In this document: positions 26,361 through 36,228 of the stretch, piece by piece
Numbering within the stretch: the stretch's first letter is position 1
Layout: the number at the start of each line of letters is the position of its first letter
NCBI GenBank assembly: GCA_964620445.1
Contig: CAZUHB010000008.1
Span: 62,001 to 126,000 of the forward strand
Source of the DNA: CAZUHB01 sp964620445
GTDB taxonomy: Bacteria > Planctomycetota > B15-G4 > CAYZWU01
Direction: 5' to 3'
Length of the DNA: 64,000 nt
Program-made: the position numbers and the translations under genes
The notes under the pieces: model-generated
Told to the model about the DNA's origin: nothing
The model's input: only the letters and a program-made list of their open reading frames with translations
Databases searched by the model: none

Positions 26361-29300
26361 ATGGAACACACCAGAACGATCATGATCATCTTTCTGTGTC
26401 TTCTCCCGGCCCTTTCCATCTTCCCGAAAGCGGAAGCGGCCGTTCCCGACGAAGGCAGCCACCTTCTCCTCGAGATCGGGCGGAAGGACGGCGATTGCGC
26501 TGAATTCGCCCTGGCGCGCGACGGTTGGAACCGGTTCCGCGAAGCCTTCGGCCAGGATCCGATCTTCATCGTGGGCCGCTCCGACCCGGCGCGCGACTGG
26601 CCCTACGTTCACCCGGGGCCGGCCGACAACTGGGCCGGCTCGATGAAACACACATTCACCATCTACTTCGGTGTGGCCGGAAAGGTCGGCACGGGACGCT
26701 GCCGGCTCGTCTTCGATCTGGTGGACACGCACGACAGGGTTCCGCCCAAGCTCCGTATCGATGTCAACGGCCGCTCTTTCGGCTTCGAGGAGACACCGCG
26801 CGGTGGTCCGGACGAGACCCTTTACGGCGATCCATCCAGGGCCAAGCCCCACAGCTTCTCCGTCGAATTTCCAGCGGCCGCCCTCGTCGACGGGCTCAAC
26901 AGGGTCGCGATCCACAACATCCTGGGGAGCTGGGTGCTCTACGATCGCATCGCTCTCGAGACGCCCGCCGCGGTCGTCCTCGGGGAGACGCCGTCCACCC
27001 TTCTGCGGGCGATCAGCATCCCTCCCGTGCTCGTGAAGAGGGACGGTGTGCTCAGGCAGCTCATGCGCGTCTCGATAATGCACCACGGTCCGGACATGCC
27101 GGTCGCTATCTCCCGACCGTCGTTGCCGCCCGTCGATCGCGAACTCCTTCGGGGAGAGAACCTGTTCGAGATTCCGATCATCGCCGTGCGCGTTGCGGTC
27201 GAGAGCCCGATCGAGATCAGATCGCGGGGCGGGACCATCCTTTCCCGTCAGCTGACCATCGAACCGGTCCGCCGCTGGGAGATCTACCTCCTCCACCACA
27301 CCCATCTCGATATCGGATACACGCACGTGCAGTCCGAGGTCGAGGCGCTCCAGTGGAAGCACCTCGAGCAGGCGCTCGACCTGGCCGACCAGACCGCCGG
27401 CTTTCCCTTCGATGCGCGGTTCAGGTGGAATCCCGAGGGGCTCTGGGCGCTCGACGGTTACCTGAAGCAAGCCTCGGCCGAAAAAGGCGAACGTTTCTTC
27501 GAGGCGGTGCGCGCCGGCAGCGTGGGTCTCGACGCCCTGTACGGCAACGCGCTCACGGGCCTCTGCCGTCCCGAGGAGCTCTTCGAGCTGACCGGGTGCG
27601 CGCGCAGGCTCGCGCGCGACCACGGCCTCCCCATCGACTCCGCCATGATCAGCGACACGCCCGGCTACTCGTGGGGGATCGTTCCCGCCCTCGCACACTG
27701 CGGCATCAGGTACCTGTCGATCGGCCCGAACAGCGGCCACCGCATCGGGTCGACCCTGTCCGCGTGGGGCGACCGCCCCTTCTACTGGGTCTCGCCGTCG
27801 GGGAAGAAAAAAGTCCTCTGCTGGATGGCCGGAAAGGGCTACTCCTGGTTTCACGGCACCTGGCGGGGTGCGGCCACCTTCGACTTCGAGAACCGCGACG
27901 ACCTCGGCAAGGTCCTCGACATGGGCCGGATTCTCGACTACGTCGGCTCCCTCGAGGAGTCGACCTATCCTTACGACATGGTCCAGGTGCGGTACAACAT
28001 CGGCTCCGACAACGGCCCGCCCGATCCCTACCTCAGCCTCTTCGTGAAGGACTGGAACGAACGCTACGCCTATCCGAGGCTGAAAATCACCACCACGAGC
28101 CGTATGTTCCACGACTTCGAGGAGCGCTACGCCGACCGGATCCCGTCGGTGAGCGGCGACTTCACGCCCTACTGGGAGGACGGCGCCGCATCGACTGCAC
28201 GCGAGACCGGGATGATCCGCGCCGCGGCGGAGCGTCTCGTGCAGGGTGCGACCCTCTACTCGCTCCTCGATCCCGGCTCTTACCCGGCCGAGGAATTCCA
28301 CGCGGCCTGGCGCAACGTGCTCCTCTACAACGAGCACACCTGGGGTTCGTGGAACGCGATCAGCGATCCGGACAGCGACTTTGCCAGGGGCCAGTGGGCG
28401 GTCAAGCAGGCCTATGCCGTGGATGCGGACGCGCAATCGCACGATCTCGTCGACCGCGCCGTGGGCGGGATCGTGCAGCGGAGCCGCGAGCTGTCCGACA
28501 GTGCGCAGGTCTTCAACACCTGCTCGTGGCCGCGGACCGGCCTCGTCACCTGGCCGGCCCCCGTGCCCGTGCCGGGCGATCGGTCCGGCCAGGGGCAGAC
28601 GGTGATCGGCGAGCCCTATGGGGACGTTGGAGATCTCAAGCAAAGGCTTTCCTCGGGGGAATTGATTTTTCTGGCTCGTAATGTCCCCCCACTGTCCAGC
28701 GTTCTCTACTCGCTGGGGAAACCACGTCCTGTTGGTGACGACCTGCAGCCGTTCCCTCCGGAAAATCCCCCCGCCGAGGTCAGACAGACCTCGACGATCC
28801 CCTTTCTGACCAACGGCCTGCTGACCGTTGCGCTCGACAGGGAAACGGGCGCCATATCCGAACTGCGGCGTAAGGGTATTCGCCGAAACCTGGTCGATCG
28901 AAAAGGGGGACTCGGCCTGAACGAGTACATCTACGTCGCGGGGCGTGATCCCGCGAAGGTGCGGCGCTGCACCGTACCGCCAACGATCACGGTCAAGGAG
29001 AATGGGCCCTTCGTGGCATCACTCCTGATCGAGTCGCGTGCACCCGGCTGCAGGAATCTCACGCGCGAGGTGCGGCTCGTCGCCGGGCTCGATCACGTGG
29101 AAATCATCGACATCGTGGACAAGGAGAAGGTGCGTAAGAAGGAAGGCGTGCACTTCGCCTTCCCCTTCAACATTCCCGGCGGCGAGGTCCGCGTGGACGG
29201 GGCGTGGTGCGTGGTGCGGCCCGAGGCGGATCAGATTCCGGGCGCCTGCAAGAACCATTTCACCGTGCAGCGCTGGGTCGACCTGTCCAACATCGACTAC

Positions 29301-29870
29301 GGCGTGACGTTTGCGACCCTGGACGCGCCTCTCGTGGAGGTGGGCGCGATCCGCGCCGATCCGATCGTGGCCGGCTGGACCGAGCACCTCGAGCGATCGA
29401 CCCTGATCTACTCTTACGTGATGAACAACTACTGGGAGACCAATTACAAGGCGGACCAGGAGGGGCCCACGGTCTTCCGGTACGCGATCCGACCGCACGG
29501 CCGCTTCGACGCGGCCGAAGCGGAGCGTTTCGGTATCGAGCGGTCGCAACCCTTGATCGCCCGGTCGCTACCCCAAACCGCGAGCGCAGGGCCGGGCCGC
29601 GACGGCCTCTCCCCGCCCCTCTTCCGCGTCGAGCCCGCGGGCGTGATCATGACCTCGCTCACACCATCGGCCGATGGCGCGGCATGGATCATCCGGCTTT
29701 TCAATGCCGGCGGCCGACCGGAGAAGATGACCTTGAACTGGGATCGTGTGACGCCGCCGTCGGTCTGGCTGAGCGATCCCGATGAAAACAAGATCGCACC
29801 GCTCCCGGTGCCGCTCGACCTGTCAGCGTACGAGATCGTCACCATCCGGGCGGACCGGCCCGATCACTGA
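26361..29870 (+). CDS. GH38 alpha-mannosidase-like enzyme with N-terminal lyase-type beta domain
   Basis: An exported protein of 1169 residues with signal peptide IIFLCLLPALSIF. Residues about 45-195 resemble the carbohydrate-binding domain of rhamnogalacturonate lyases (WPYVHPGPADNWAGSMKHTF, NRVAIHNILGSWVLYDRIAL). The GH38 catalytic part starts near residue 305 with HHTHLDIGYTH; RWNPEGLWALDGYL, GNALTGLCRPEEL and ISDTPGYSWG follow. The usual beta-sandwich C-terminal domains come after about residue 700. GH38 enzymes cleave alpha-mannosides; the exact linkage cannot be told here. The ATG at 26361 has only a weak ribosome-binding site, and ATG 26382 is a possible alternative. Confidence 0.88.
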   Translation: MEHTRTIMIIFLCLLPALSIFPKAEAAVPDEGSHLLLEIGRKDGDCAEFALARDGWNRFREAFGQDPIFIVGRSDPARDWPYVHPGPADNWAGSMKHTFTIYFGVAGKVGTGRCRLVFDLVDTHDRVPPKLRIDVNGRSFGFEETPRGGPDETLYGDPSRAKPHSFSVEFPAAALVDGLNRVAIHNILGSWVLYDRIALETPAAVVLGETPSTLLRAISIPPVLVKRDGVLRQLMRVSIMHHGPDMPVAISRPSLPPVDRELLRGENLFEIPIIAVRVAVESPIEIRSRGGTILSRQLTIEPVRRWEIYLLHHTHLDIGYTHVQSEVEALQWKHLEQALDLADQTAGFPFDARFRWNPEGLWALDGYLKQASAEKGERFFEAVRAGSVGLDALYGNALTGLCRPEELFELTGCARRLARDHGLPIDSAMISDTPGYSWGIVPALAHCGIRYLSIGPNSGHRIGSTLSAWGDRPFYWVSPSGKKKVLCWMAGKGYSWFHGTWRGAATFDFENRDDLGKVLDMGRILDYVGSLEESTYPYDMVQVRYNIGSDNGPPDPYLSLFVKDWNERYAYPRLKITTTSRMFHDFEERYADRIPSVSGDFTPYWEDGAASTARETGMIRAAAERLVQGATLYSLLDPGSYPAEEFHAAWRNVLLYNEHTWGSWNAISDPDSDFARGQWAVKQAYAVDADAQSHDLVDRAVGGIVQRSRELSDSAQVFNTCSWPRTGLVTWPAPVPVPGDRSGQGQTVIGEPYGDVGDLKQRLSSGELIFLARNVPPLSSVLYSLGKPRPVGDDLQPFPPENPPAEVRQTSTIPFLTNGLLTVALDRETGAISELRRKGIRRNLVDRKGGLGLNEYIYVAGRDPAKVRRCTVPPTITVKENGPFVASLLIESRAPGCRNLTREVRLVAGLDHVEIIDIVDKEKVRKKEGVHFAFPFNIPGGEVRVDGAWCVVRPEADQIPGACKNHFTVQRWVDLSNIDYGVTFATLDAPLVEVGAIRADPIVAGWTEHLERSTLIYSYVMNNYWETNYKADQEGPTVFRYAIRPHGRFDAAEAERFGIERSQPLIARSLPQTASAGPGRDGLSPPLFRVEPAGVIMTSLTPSADGAAWIIRLFNAGGRPEKMTLNWDRVTPPSVWLSDPDENKIAPLPVPLDLSAYEIVTIRADRPDH

Positions 29871-29912
29871 TGCGAACACTTCCGTCACGTGCCGAATGGA
29901 GACTCGAGAACA

Positions 29913-32900
29913 ATGGATCATTTTCTTCCGATCATCTGCGCGGGATTGTGCCTGTTCTATTCCATTACCCTGTCAGCGTCCGGAGAAGAGGATCGCCCCG
30001 ACTGGGACAATCTCTCCGTCATCGGCCGCAACAAGGAGCCGGCCCACTGCACTCTCATTCCCTATCCGGACAGGGAATCAGCCCTCGACGGCACGTGGGA
30101 GGCCTCTCCGTTCCACCTCTCGCTCAACGGCGACTGGAAGTTCCACTGGGTTCGCAAGCCGGCTGACAGGCCGCGTGATTTTTTCGAACCGGCTTTCGAC
30201 GCAAGCGGATGGGACACGATTCCCGTGCCGTCGAACTGGCAGATGCACGGCTACGGCATCCCGATCTACACCAACGTGCGCTACCCCTTTCGGCCGAATC
30301 CGCCGCGCATCCCCCACGACTACAATCCGGTCGGCTCGTACCGCACCGCGTTCAGCCTGCCCGCCGGATGGGACGGTCGGCAGGTGTTCGTCCATTTCGA
30401 TGGCGTCAAGAGCGCTTTTTACCTCTGGATCAACGGACAACGGGTCGGTTACAGCCAGGGAAGCATGACCCCGGCCGAGTTCAACATCACCCCCTACCTG
30501 CAGAGCGGAATGAACGTGCTCGCCGCCGAGGTCTACCGCTGGTCGGACGGCAGCTATCTCGAGGACCAGGACATGTGGCGGCTGAGCGGCATCTACCGCG
30601 ATGTCTATCTCTTTGCCGCGCCCACGGTCCACCTGCGCGATTTCTGGGTGCGGTGCACCCTCGACGAAGAGTCTCGCCACGCGTTGTTGAAGGTGACCGC
30701 CAAGGTGCACAACCACGGCGACCGGGCGGCCGCCGCCCACTCCGTGAAAGTGATCCTATTCGATCAGGAAGGCGAGGTGGTCGGTGCCGATCCGCTCATG
30801 GAGGGCTCGCCGGGATCGATCCTCGCAGGCGCCGAGGGGGTTGTTACCCTCGAGGAGAAGATTTCCGATCCCCGCAAGTGGTCGGCCGAGACCCCCTATC
30901 TCTACACAGTGCTCCTCATCCTCGAGTCCGCGGAAGGCACGGTCGTCGAGGTGGAGCGATGCCGGTTCGGATTTCGCGAGGTATCGATCGAGGGCGGGCG
31001 GCTGCTCGTCAACGGCGTGCCGATCCTGATCAAGGGTGTCAACCGCCACGAGCACGATCCCGACCGGGGCCGGGCCGTGACCGTGGAGCGCATGATCGAG
31101 GACATCGTGCTCATGAAGCGGTTCAACATCAACACGGTGCGCACCGCGCACTATCCGAACGATCCCAAGTGGTACGACCTCTGCAACCGGTACGGTCTCT
31201 ACCTGATCGACGAGGCGAACATCGAGTCGCACGGCATGGGTTACAGCCTCGACCGCACCCTGGGCAACAAGCCGGAGTGGGAGGAATCCCACGTGGACCG
31301 CACCGTCTCCATGGTGGAGCGGGACAAGAACCACCCATCGATCATCGTCTGGTCGCTCGGAAACGAAGCAGGCCCGGGATGCAACTTCGAGGCCACGTCG
31401 CGCGCGGTCAAGGAACTCGACAGGACCCGGCCGATCCACTACGAGCGCATGAACAGCGTGGCCGACATGGACAGCGTCATGTATCCCTACCCGAGCTACA
31501 TCGTGAACCGCGCCAAGGCCAATCCGGACCGGCCCTTCATCATGTGCGAGTACGCCCACGCCATGGGTAACGCCGTGGGCAACCTGCAGGAGTACTGGGA
31601 CGCGATCGAGGCCTATCCGAGCCTGATCGGCGGGTGCATCTGGGACTGGGTCGACCAGGGGCTGCGCAAAAAGGTCGACGGCCCCGGAGGAGCGAAGGGG
31701 TGGTTCTTCGCCTACGGCGGCGACTATGGCGACACGCCCAACGACGGAAATTTCTGTCTCAACGGGCTCGTCTTTCCCGATCGCGTCGTGCCGCCCAAGC
31801 TGTGGGAGGTGAAAAAGGTCTACCAGTACATCGGCATGGAAGCGGTCGATTCCGCCGACGGCAGGGTGCGGGTGCACAACAAGAACCACTTCACCGATCT
31901 CGACGCCTATGACATCGCATGGCGCCTGACCGAGGATGGGGCCGTGATCCAGAAAGGCGCTCTGCGGCCGATGAGCGTGCCGCCCGGAGGGTCGGCCACG
32001 ATCACGGTGCCCTTCGAGAAACCTGAACCGAACCCGGGTGCCGAGTACAGGCTGCGCGTCTCGTTCCATCTGCGCGAGGAGACGGACTGGGCGCCCAGAG
32101 GGCACGAGGTGGCGTGGGAGGAGTTTGCCCTGGCCGGAGACGGGGCGCGGGGCCCGCTCATGGATATGGGCGGCATGGGTGCGCTGCGTGTTGCCGAATC
32201 GGGGGATCGCCTCACGATCGAAGGCGACCGTTTTCTGATCGTCTTCGGCCGGGAGGCGGGAACCATTCTGTCACTCGAGTACGACGGCAAGACCGTGATC
32301 GCGCCGGGAGAGGAGAGCGTCGGCGGGCCGGTGCTCCACGCTTTCCGAGCGCCCGTGGACAATGACAAGCCTCTGCGCGATGCGTGGTACAGGGCCGGCC
32401 TGAACAAGCTGGGCCGAGATGTAATCGACTTCACCATTCGGAAGCTGAACAGGAAGGCCGTGCAGGTCTCGATCACGACCGCGTCGATGGGCACGCCAGA
32501 GAGCGGCTTCATTCATCGGTGCACCTACACCGTTCTCGGAAACGGATGCATCTGCGTGGACAACGGAATCGAGCCCGTGGGCAGCCTGCCGATCTTGCCG
32601 AGGATCGGTGTGCGCATGGCGCTGGCCGAGGAATTCGATCACGTGGAGTGGTTCGGACGGGGGCCGCACGAGAACTATCCGGACCGGAAAAGAGGCGCCG
32701 CCGTGGGACGGTACACGAGCCGCGTCGCCGATTTTTACGTTCCCTATCCGCGGCCGCAGGAGACGGGCAATCGCGAGGATGTGCGCTGGGCGGCGCTGAC
32801 CGATTCCGACGGTTCGGGGCTGATCATCGCCTCTCCCGGCGGCTTTTCGTTTTCCGCCCTCCACTACAGGGCGGAGGATCTGGACAGGGCCTACCACACC

Positions 32901-33752
32901 CATGAACTCAGTCCCTTAAAAGAGGTCATCCTCTCCGTCGACAGCGCCCAGTGCGGGCTGGGCAACGGCAGCTGCGGGGCGGGTCTTTTGAAAAAGTACA
33001 TGCTCCATCCCGAAAGACGCTCCTTCTTCTTCACGATCGCTCCCTGTGCGGCGGGGGGCGAGGATCCCGCTGCGCTCGCGCGCCGCACACCGCCCGTTGT
33101 GCTCCCCCCGCGGATCGAACGGGACAAGGAGGGGCTGGTCACGATCAGCTGCCCCACGCCGTGGGTGACGATCCATTGCACGATCGACGGGCCGGATCCG
33201 ACGGAGGACTCTCCCCGCTACGAGGCGCCCTTTTCGCTGACCGGCGCGGGAACGATCAAGGCCAGGGCATTGGCGAACAACCTGATCGACAGTACGATCA
33301 CGACGGCGGAATTCGGCCTCCTGAAAACGAAATGGACCGTTTTGCGCGCCGACAGCGCCGAGCCGGGCGAGGGAGGAGCGCGCAAGGCGATCGATGAAAA
33401 TCCCTCCACCTACTGGCACACCGAGTGGAGCCGGAAGCAGCCCCCCCACCCGCATCACATCGACATCGACATGGCCGAGATGCTCGAGATCGCCGGATTC
33501 ACCTATCTCCCGCGGCAGGGCTCGCAGAACGGCCGGATCGCGAGGTTCGAGTTTTACGCGAGCAGGGACGGGAAGGACTGGGGCGCGGCGCTCGCCTCCG
33601 GCACGTGGCCCAACACGAGCGCGCGGCAGACGGTCACCTTCGACGAGCCTGTCGAGGCGCGCTACATCCGCCTGAGAGCGCTTTCCGAGGTGACGGGCGC
33701 TTTCTACACGAGCGCGGCCGAGGTGGACGTGATCCTGGCCGGCCGCCGGTGA
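29913..33752 (+). CDS. GH2 beta-galactosidase (LacZ type) with C-terminal binding domains
   Basis: An exported enzyme of 1279 residues. After a signal peptide (FLPIICAGLCLFYSITLS) comes the LacZ architecture: a jelly roll with LNGDWKFHW, VPSNWQMHGYG and DQDMWRLSGIYRDVYL, an immunoglobulin-like domain, and a catalytic barrel with acid/base Glu485 in GNEAGPG and nucleophile Glu546 in MCEYAHAMGN. The beta-galactosidase small chain ends near residue 1045. Two extra modules follow: a chitobiase/HEX C-terminal-like domain (about 1070-1140, TIHCTIDGPDPT) and an F5/8-type discoidin domain (about 1150-1278, DENPSTYWHTEW). The start was placed at MDHFLPII because of the signal peptide and GGAGA upstream. 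Confidence 0.92.
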   Translation: MDHFLPIICAGLCLFYSITLSASGEEDRPDWDNLSVIGRNKEPAHCTLIPYPDRESALDGTWEASPFHLSLNGDWKFHWVRKPADRPRDFFEPAFDASGWDTIPVPSNWQMHGYGIPIYTNVRYPFRPNPPRIPHDYNPVGSYRTAFSLPAGWDGRQVFVHFDGVKSAFYLWINGQRVGYSQGSMTPAEFNITPYLQSGMNVLAAEVYRWSDGSYLEDQDMWRLSGIYRDVYLFAAPTVHLRDFWVRCTLDEESRHALLKVTAKVHNHGDRAAAAHSVKVILFDQEGEVVGADPLMEGSPGSILAGAEGVVTLEEKISDPRKWSAETPYLYTVLLILESAEGTVVEVERCRFGFREVSIEGGRLLVNGVPILIKGVNRHEHDPDRGRAVTVERMIEDIVLMKRFNINTVRTAHYPNDPKWYDLCNRYGLYLIDEANIESHGMGYSLDRTLGNKPEWEESHVDRTVSMVERDKNHPSIIVWSLGNEAGPGCNFEATSRAVKELDRTRPIHYERMNSVADMDSVMYPYPSYIVNRAKANPDRPFIMCEYAHAMGNAVGNLQEYWDAIEAYPSLIGGCIWDWVDQGLRKKVDGPGGAKGWFFAYGGDYGDTPNDGNFCLNGLVFPDRVVPPKLWEVKKVYQYIGMEAVDSADGRVRVHNKNHFTDLDAYDIAWRLTEDGAVIQKGALRPMSVPPGGSATITVPFEKPEPNPGAEYRLRVSFHLREETDWAPRGHEVAWEEFALAGDGARGPLMDMGGMGALRVAESGDRLTIEGDRFLIVFGREAGTILSLEYDGKTVIAPGEESVGGPVLHAFRAPVDNDKPLRDAWYRAGLNKLGRDVIDFTIRKLNRKAVQVSITTASMGTPESGFIHRCTYTVLGNGCICVDNGIEPVGSLPILPRIGVRMALAEEFDHVEWFGRGPHENYPDRKRGAAVGRYTSRVADFYVPYPRPQETGNREDVRWAALTDSDGSGLIIASPGGFSFSALHYRAEDLDRAYHTHELSPLKEVILSVDSAQCGLGNGSCGAGLLKKYMLHPERRSFFFTIAPCAAGGEDPAALARRTPPVVLPPRIERDKEGLVTISCPTPWVTIHCTIDGPDPTEDSPRYEAPFSLTGAGTIKARALANNLIDSTITTAEFGLLKTKWTVLRADSAEPGEGGARKAIDENPSTYWHTEWSRKQPPHPHHIDIDMAEMLEIAGFTYLPRQGSQNGRIARFEFYASRDGKDWGAALASGTWPNTSARQTVTFDEPVEARYIRLRALSEVTGAFYTSAAEVDVILAGRR

Positions 33753-33888
33753 CCGTTGCTCCCGATCGGGCGCAGGGCCAAGATACCGCGCCAAAACCCG
33801 TCATTCAAAAAATTCTGAACCGATTCAGGTCACCGCGGAGTCTTCCTTGAATAAAGAACCGACGGGTCTTCCGTGAAAAGGAACCGGC

Positions 33889-36180
33889 ATGGTGGTGAAA
33901 ATCGAGATCCTCCTCTCCCACGAAGAATTCGTGCGCACTCTCGCGCGGCGGCTCGTCATCGACGAACACCTCGTGGACGATGTGTTGCAGGAAACGTGGC
34001 TCGCCGCGCTCGAGCGGCCGCCCCGGTCAACGGGCGCCCTGCGCACCTGGCTTGCCACGGTGGCGCGAAACTTCGTCTTCTCCACGCGGCGCGACGCAAA
34101 GCGCCGGATCCTTCGCGAACGCGGGGCGCGCCCGCAAGAGGGCGCTCCCGACCCGGCCGAGATCGTGGAACGCGAGGCCGCGCGGCGGTGCCTGGTGGAG
34201 TCGGTTCTCGATCTCGACAAGATGTACCGCGACCCGATCCTCCTGCGCTACTACGAGGATTGCGCGCCGAGGGAAATCGCGCGCCGTCTCGGCCTTCCCG
34301 TGGAAACGGTCAGAACGCGCATCAAGCGCGGCCTCGCCCAGTTGCGCCGGAATCTCGACGCGGTCTACGGCGGTGACCGCCAGTCGTGGTGCCTTGCGCT
34401 TCTGCTCGTTTCGGGTCTCGAGAAGAAGATTCTCGCCTCCGGCCTCCGGGCCGTGATACTCGAAAAGATTCCCCGGCTCTTAGCCCTGAACGCGAGCAGT
34501 GCGGGCATCGTGGCCGCGCTGGGACTCCTGGCCACGACCGTGATCTTCGCCGTGCTCTTCATCGGCGAGGAGAAAAAGGAGCCGCCGCCGATCGCGCCGA
34601 TCGCGGAGCGTCCCGCGGCGGATACCCTGTTGGTTGACGGCGGCGAGCGAAGTGGGCCTGCTCGGAACGAGACGCCTCCCGTTCGAAGAGACGGGCAAAG
34701 CCCGGTGACCGAAGAAGCTGCCGCTTCGAAGGAGCCGCCCTCGGAACCGACGCACCCGGCCGCCACCGCGACCTCGTGGGTGGTTCGAGACCGATCCTCC
34801 CTGCCCGAATCCGGGCCGCCACCCGGCATGGTCCTGATTCCGGGGGGAGAAACGTGGCTTGGTATGAGCAGCGACGAGGCCCGGGAATGGGGCGACGGTC
34901 AGCCCACGACCCTCGCCTTCCTTTCCGGTTCGATCCCCAGGCACAGTGTGCGTGTCGACCCCTTCTACTGCAACCGGCTCGAGGTCACCAATGCCCGGTG
35001 GGCGTTCTTCCTGGAGAAGTCCGGCCGGAAACCGTCCCAACTTCTCGTGGAACTGAGCTGGAGGGGCGAGACGACCATTCCCGAGGGGGAGGGGAATCTT
35101 CCGATCAGGAACGTGACTCTCGACGATGCCAGGGCATACGCCCGCTGGTGCGGCAAACGGCTTCCGACCGAGGCGGAGTGGATGCGGGCGGCCGCGGGCG
35201 ATGACGGTCGGCTCTACTCCTGGGGAAACGAATTCGAGCCCAGGAGATGTTCGGCGCGCGATGAGGTGACGCGCCGCGAAATGCTGACACCGGTCGGTTC
35301 CTTTCCCGAGGGCGCATCGCCATTCGGAATTCTCGACATGACGGGCAGCGTGTGGGAATGGACCGTCACTCCCTTCGAAGCCTACGAGGGCTTCGAGCCG
35401 ATCGTTTGTAGGGTGGGTAGAAAAAGGGAAACCCTCTCTCCCGGTTTCGATGCGCGGCAGTTCGTGGTCAAGGGCGGGGTTTACAACGGCAATGATCTGG
35501 TCAACCTTCTCGCCATCAGGCAACCCTGCCTCGCGAACACGAACCTCGACTCCCTCGGCTTCCGCTGCGTCAGGGACGCGGCGCCGGGCCGGACATTGTT
35601 CCACTACGTGGAAGACGACCTCGGGGGTGCGCCTTTCTCGATCAGCGATTACGATCAGGAAAGGGCTTTCTTCGCGGAGCTCACCGAAAAGCCCGACTCC
35701 GATCGGCCCGCCTCGGGCAGCGTCGACTATCTTCTGATAACGCCGATGAGGAGGGCCGATGCCTTTCCGGAGCGAACCGGCAACAACGGCCCGGAGCGCG
35801 CGCAGGTGATCGGCGCCCTGTCCACCAGCCTGACCCTCGAGATTCCGGCCCTCGGACCGGGGTCGTACGTGCTCGCCTACCACCCGGGCGGCCCGTCCCG
35901 CGCCGATGGCTCGAGCGGGAGCGATTCGGGCGACACCCCGTCGCCTCCCATCGAATTCCCGCGAGACAGGGACACCGTGCTCTTCATGAACCGGCACGAG
36001 ACCGTCGTGGGATTCGTCGAGCCATCGGGCTTACAGAAACAGGGCAGCCCATTGTCCGTCCGGGTGGCCCATTCCGGCGACGGCAGGATGACCGAGATCG
36101 ATCTGGGGGTGGAGGGAGCCTTCACCGGCAAGGGCCGGATCCGATTCCGCATCGCGATCGAGAAGAATCCACTCCGATAG
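33889..36180 (+). CDS. ECF sigma factor fused through a membrane helix to an FGE-like domain
   Basis: A 763-residue fusion. Residues 1-75 are sigma region 2 (LSHEEFVRTLARRLVID, VDDVLQETWLAALE). Residues about 100-155 are region 4 (PILLRYYEDCAPREIARRLG, VETVRTRIKRGLAQLRR). Residues about 202-226 are a transmembrane helix (SAGIVAALGLLATTVIFAVLF), followed by a Pro/Glu-rich linker to about 300. Residues about 305-565 form an FGE-sulfatase/SUMF1-type domain (PPPGMVLIPGGETWLGM, CGKRLPTEAEWMRAAAG, ILDMTGSVWEW, SLGFRCVRD). The copper-binding cysteine pair of true FGE is absent, so this domain is probably a sensor or binding module. A C-terminal beta-rich extension (about 570-763) follows. ATG 33889 has AAAAGGAA upstream. 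A membrane-tethered sigma factor is inferred. Confidence 0.9.
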   Translation: MVVKIEILLSHEEFVRTLARRLVIDEHLVDDVLQETWLAALERPPRSTGALRTWLATVARNFVFSTRRDAKRRILRERGARPQEGAPDPAEIVEREAARRCLVESVLDLDKMYRDPILLRYYEDCAPREIARRLGLPVETVRTRIKRGLAQLRRNLDAVYGGDRQSWCLALLLVSGLEKKILASGLRAVILEKIPRLLALNASSAGIVAALGLLATTVIFAVLFIGEEKKEPPPIAPIAERPAADTLLVDGGERSGPARNETPPVRRDGQSPVTEEAAASKEPPSEPTHPAATATSWVVRDRSSLPESGPPPGMVLIPGGETWLGMSSDEAREWGDGQPTTLAFLSGSIPRHSVRVDPFYCNRLEVTNARWAFFLEKSGRKPSQLLVELSWRGETTIPEGEGNLPIRNVTLDDARAYARWCGKRLPTEAEWMRAAAGDDGRLYSWGNEFEPRRCSARDEVTRREMLTPVGSFPEGASPFGILDMTGSVWEWTVTPFEAYEGFEPIVCRVGRKRETLSPGFDARQFVVKGGVYNGNDLVNLLAIRQPCLANTNLDSLGFRCVRDAAPGRTLFHYVEDDLGGAPFSISDYDQERAFFAELTEKPDSDRPASGSVDYLLITPMRRADAFPERTGNNGPERAQVIGALSTSLTLEIPALGPGSYVLAYHPGGPSRADGSSGSDSGDTPSPPIEFPRDRDTVLFMNRHETVVGFVEPSGLQKQGSPLSVRVAHSGDGRMTEIDLGVEGAFTGKGRIRFRIAIEKNPLR

Positions 36181-36228
36181 GAAAACGGGTGATACGGCCG
36201 AGATGGCATTCTGGCGGCCGGCGCTGAA

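Noticed and set aside
25497..28643. Minus-strand frame of 1048 codons
   Set aside because: It lies opposite a sulfatase and a GH38 gene, both with family motifs; its own sequence shows no domain, so the length is a high-GC codon-bias artefact.
34820..35590. Active formylglycine-generating enzyme in the sigma fusion
   Set aside because: The cysteine pair needed for catalysis is replaced by non-Cys residues, so only the fold is supported.
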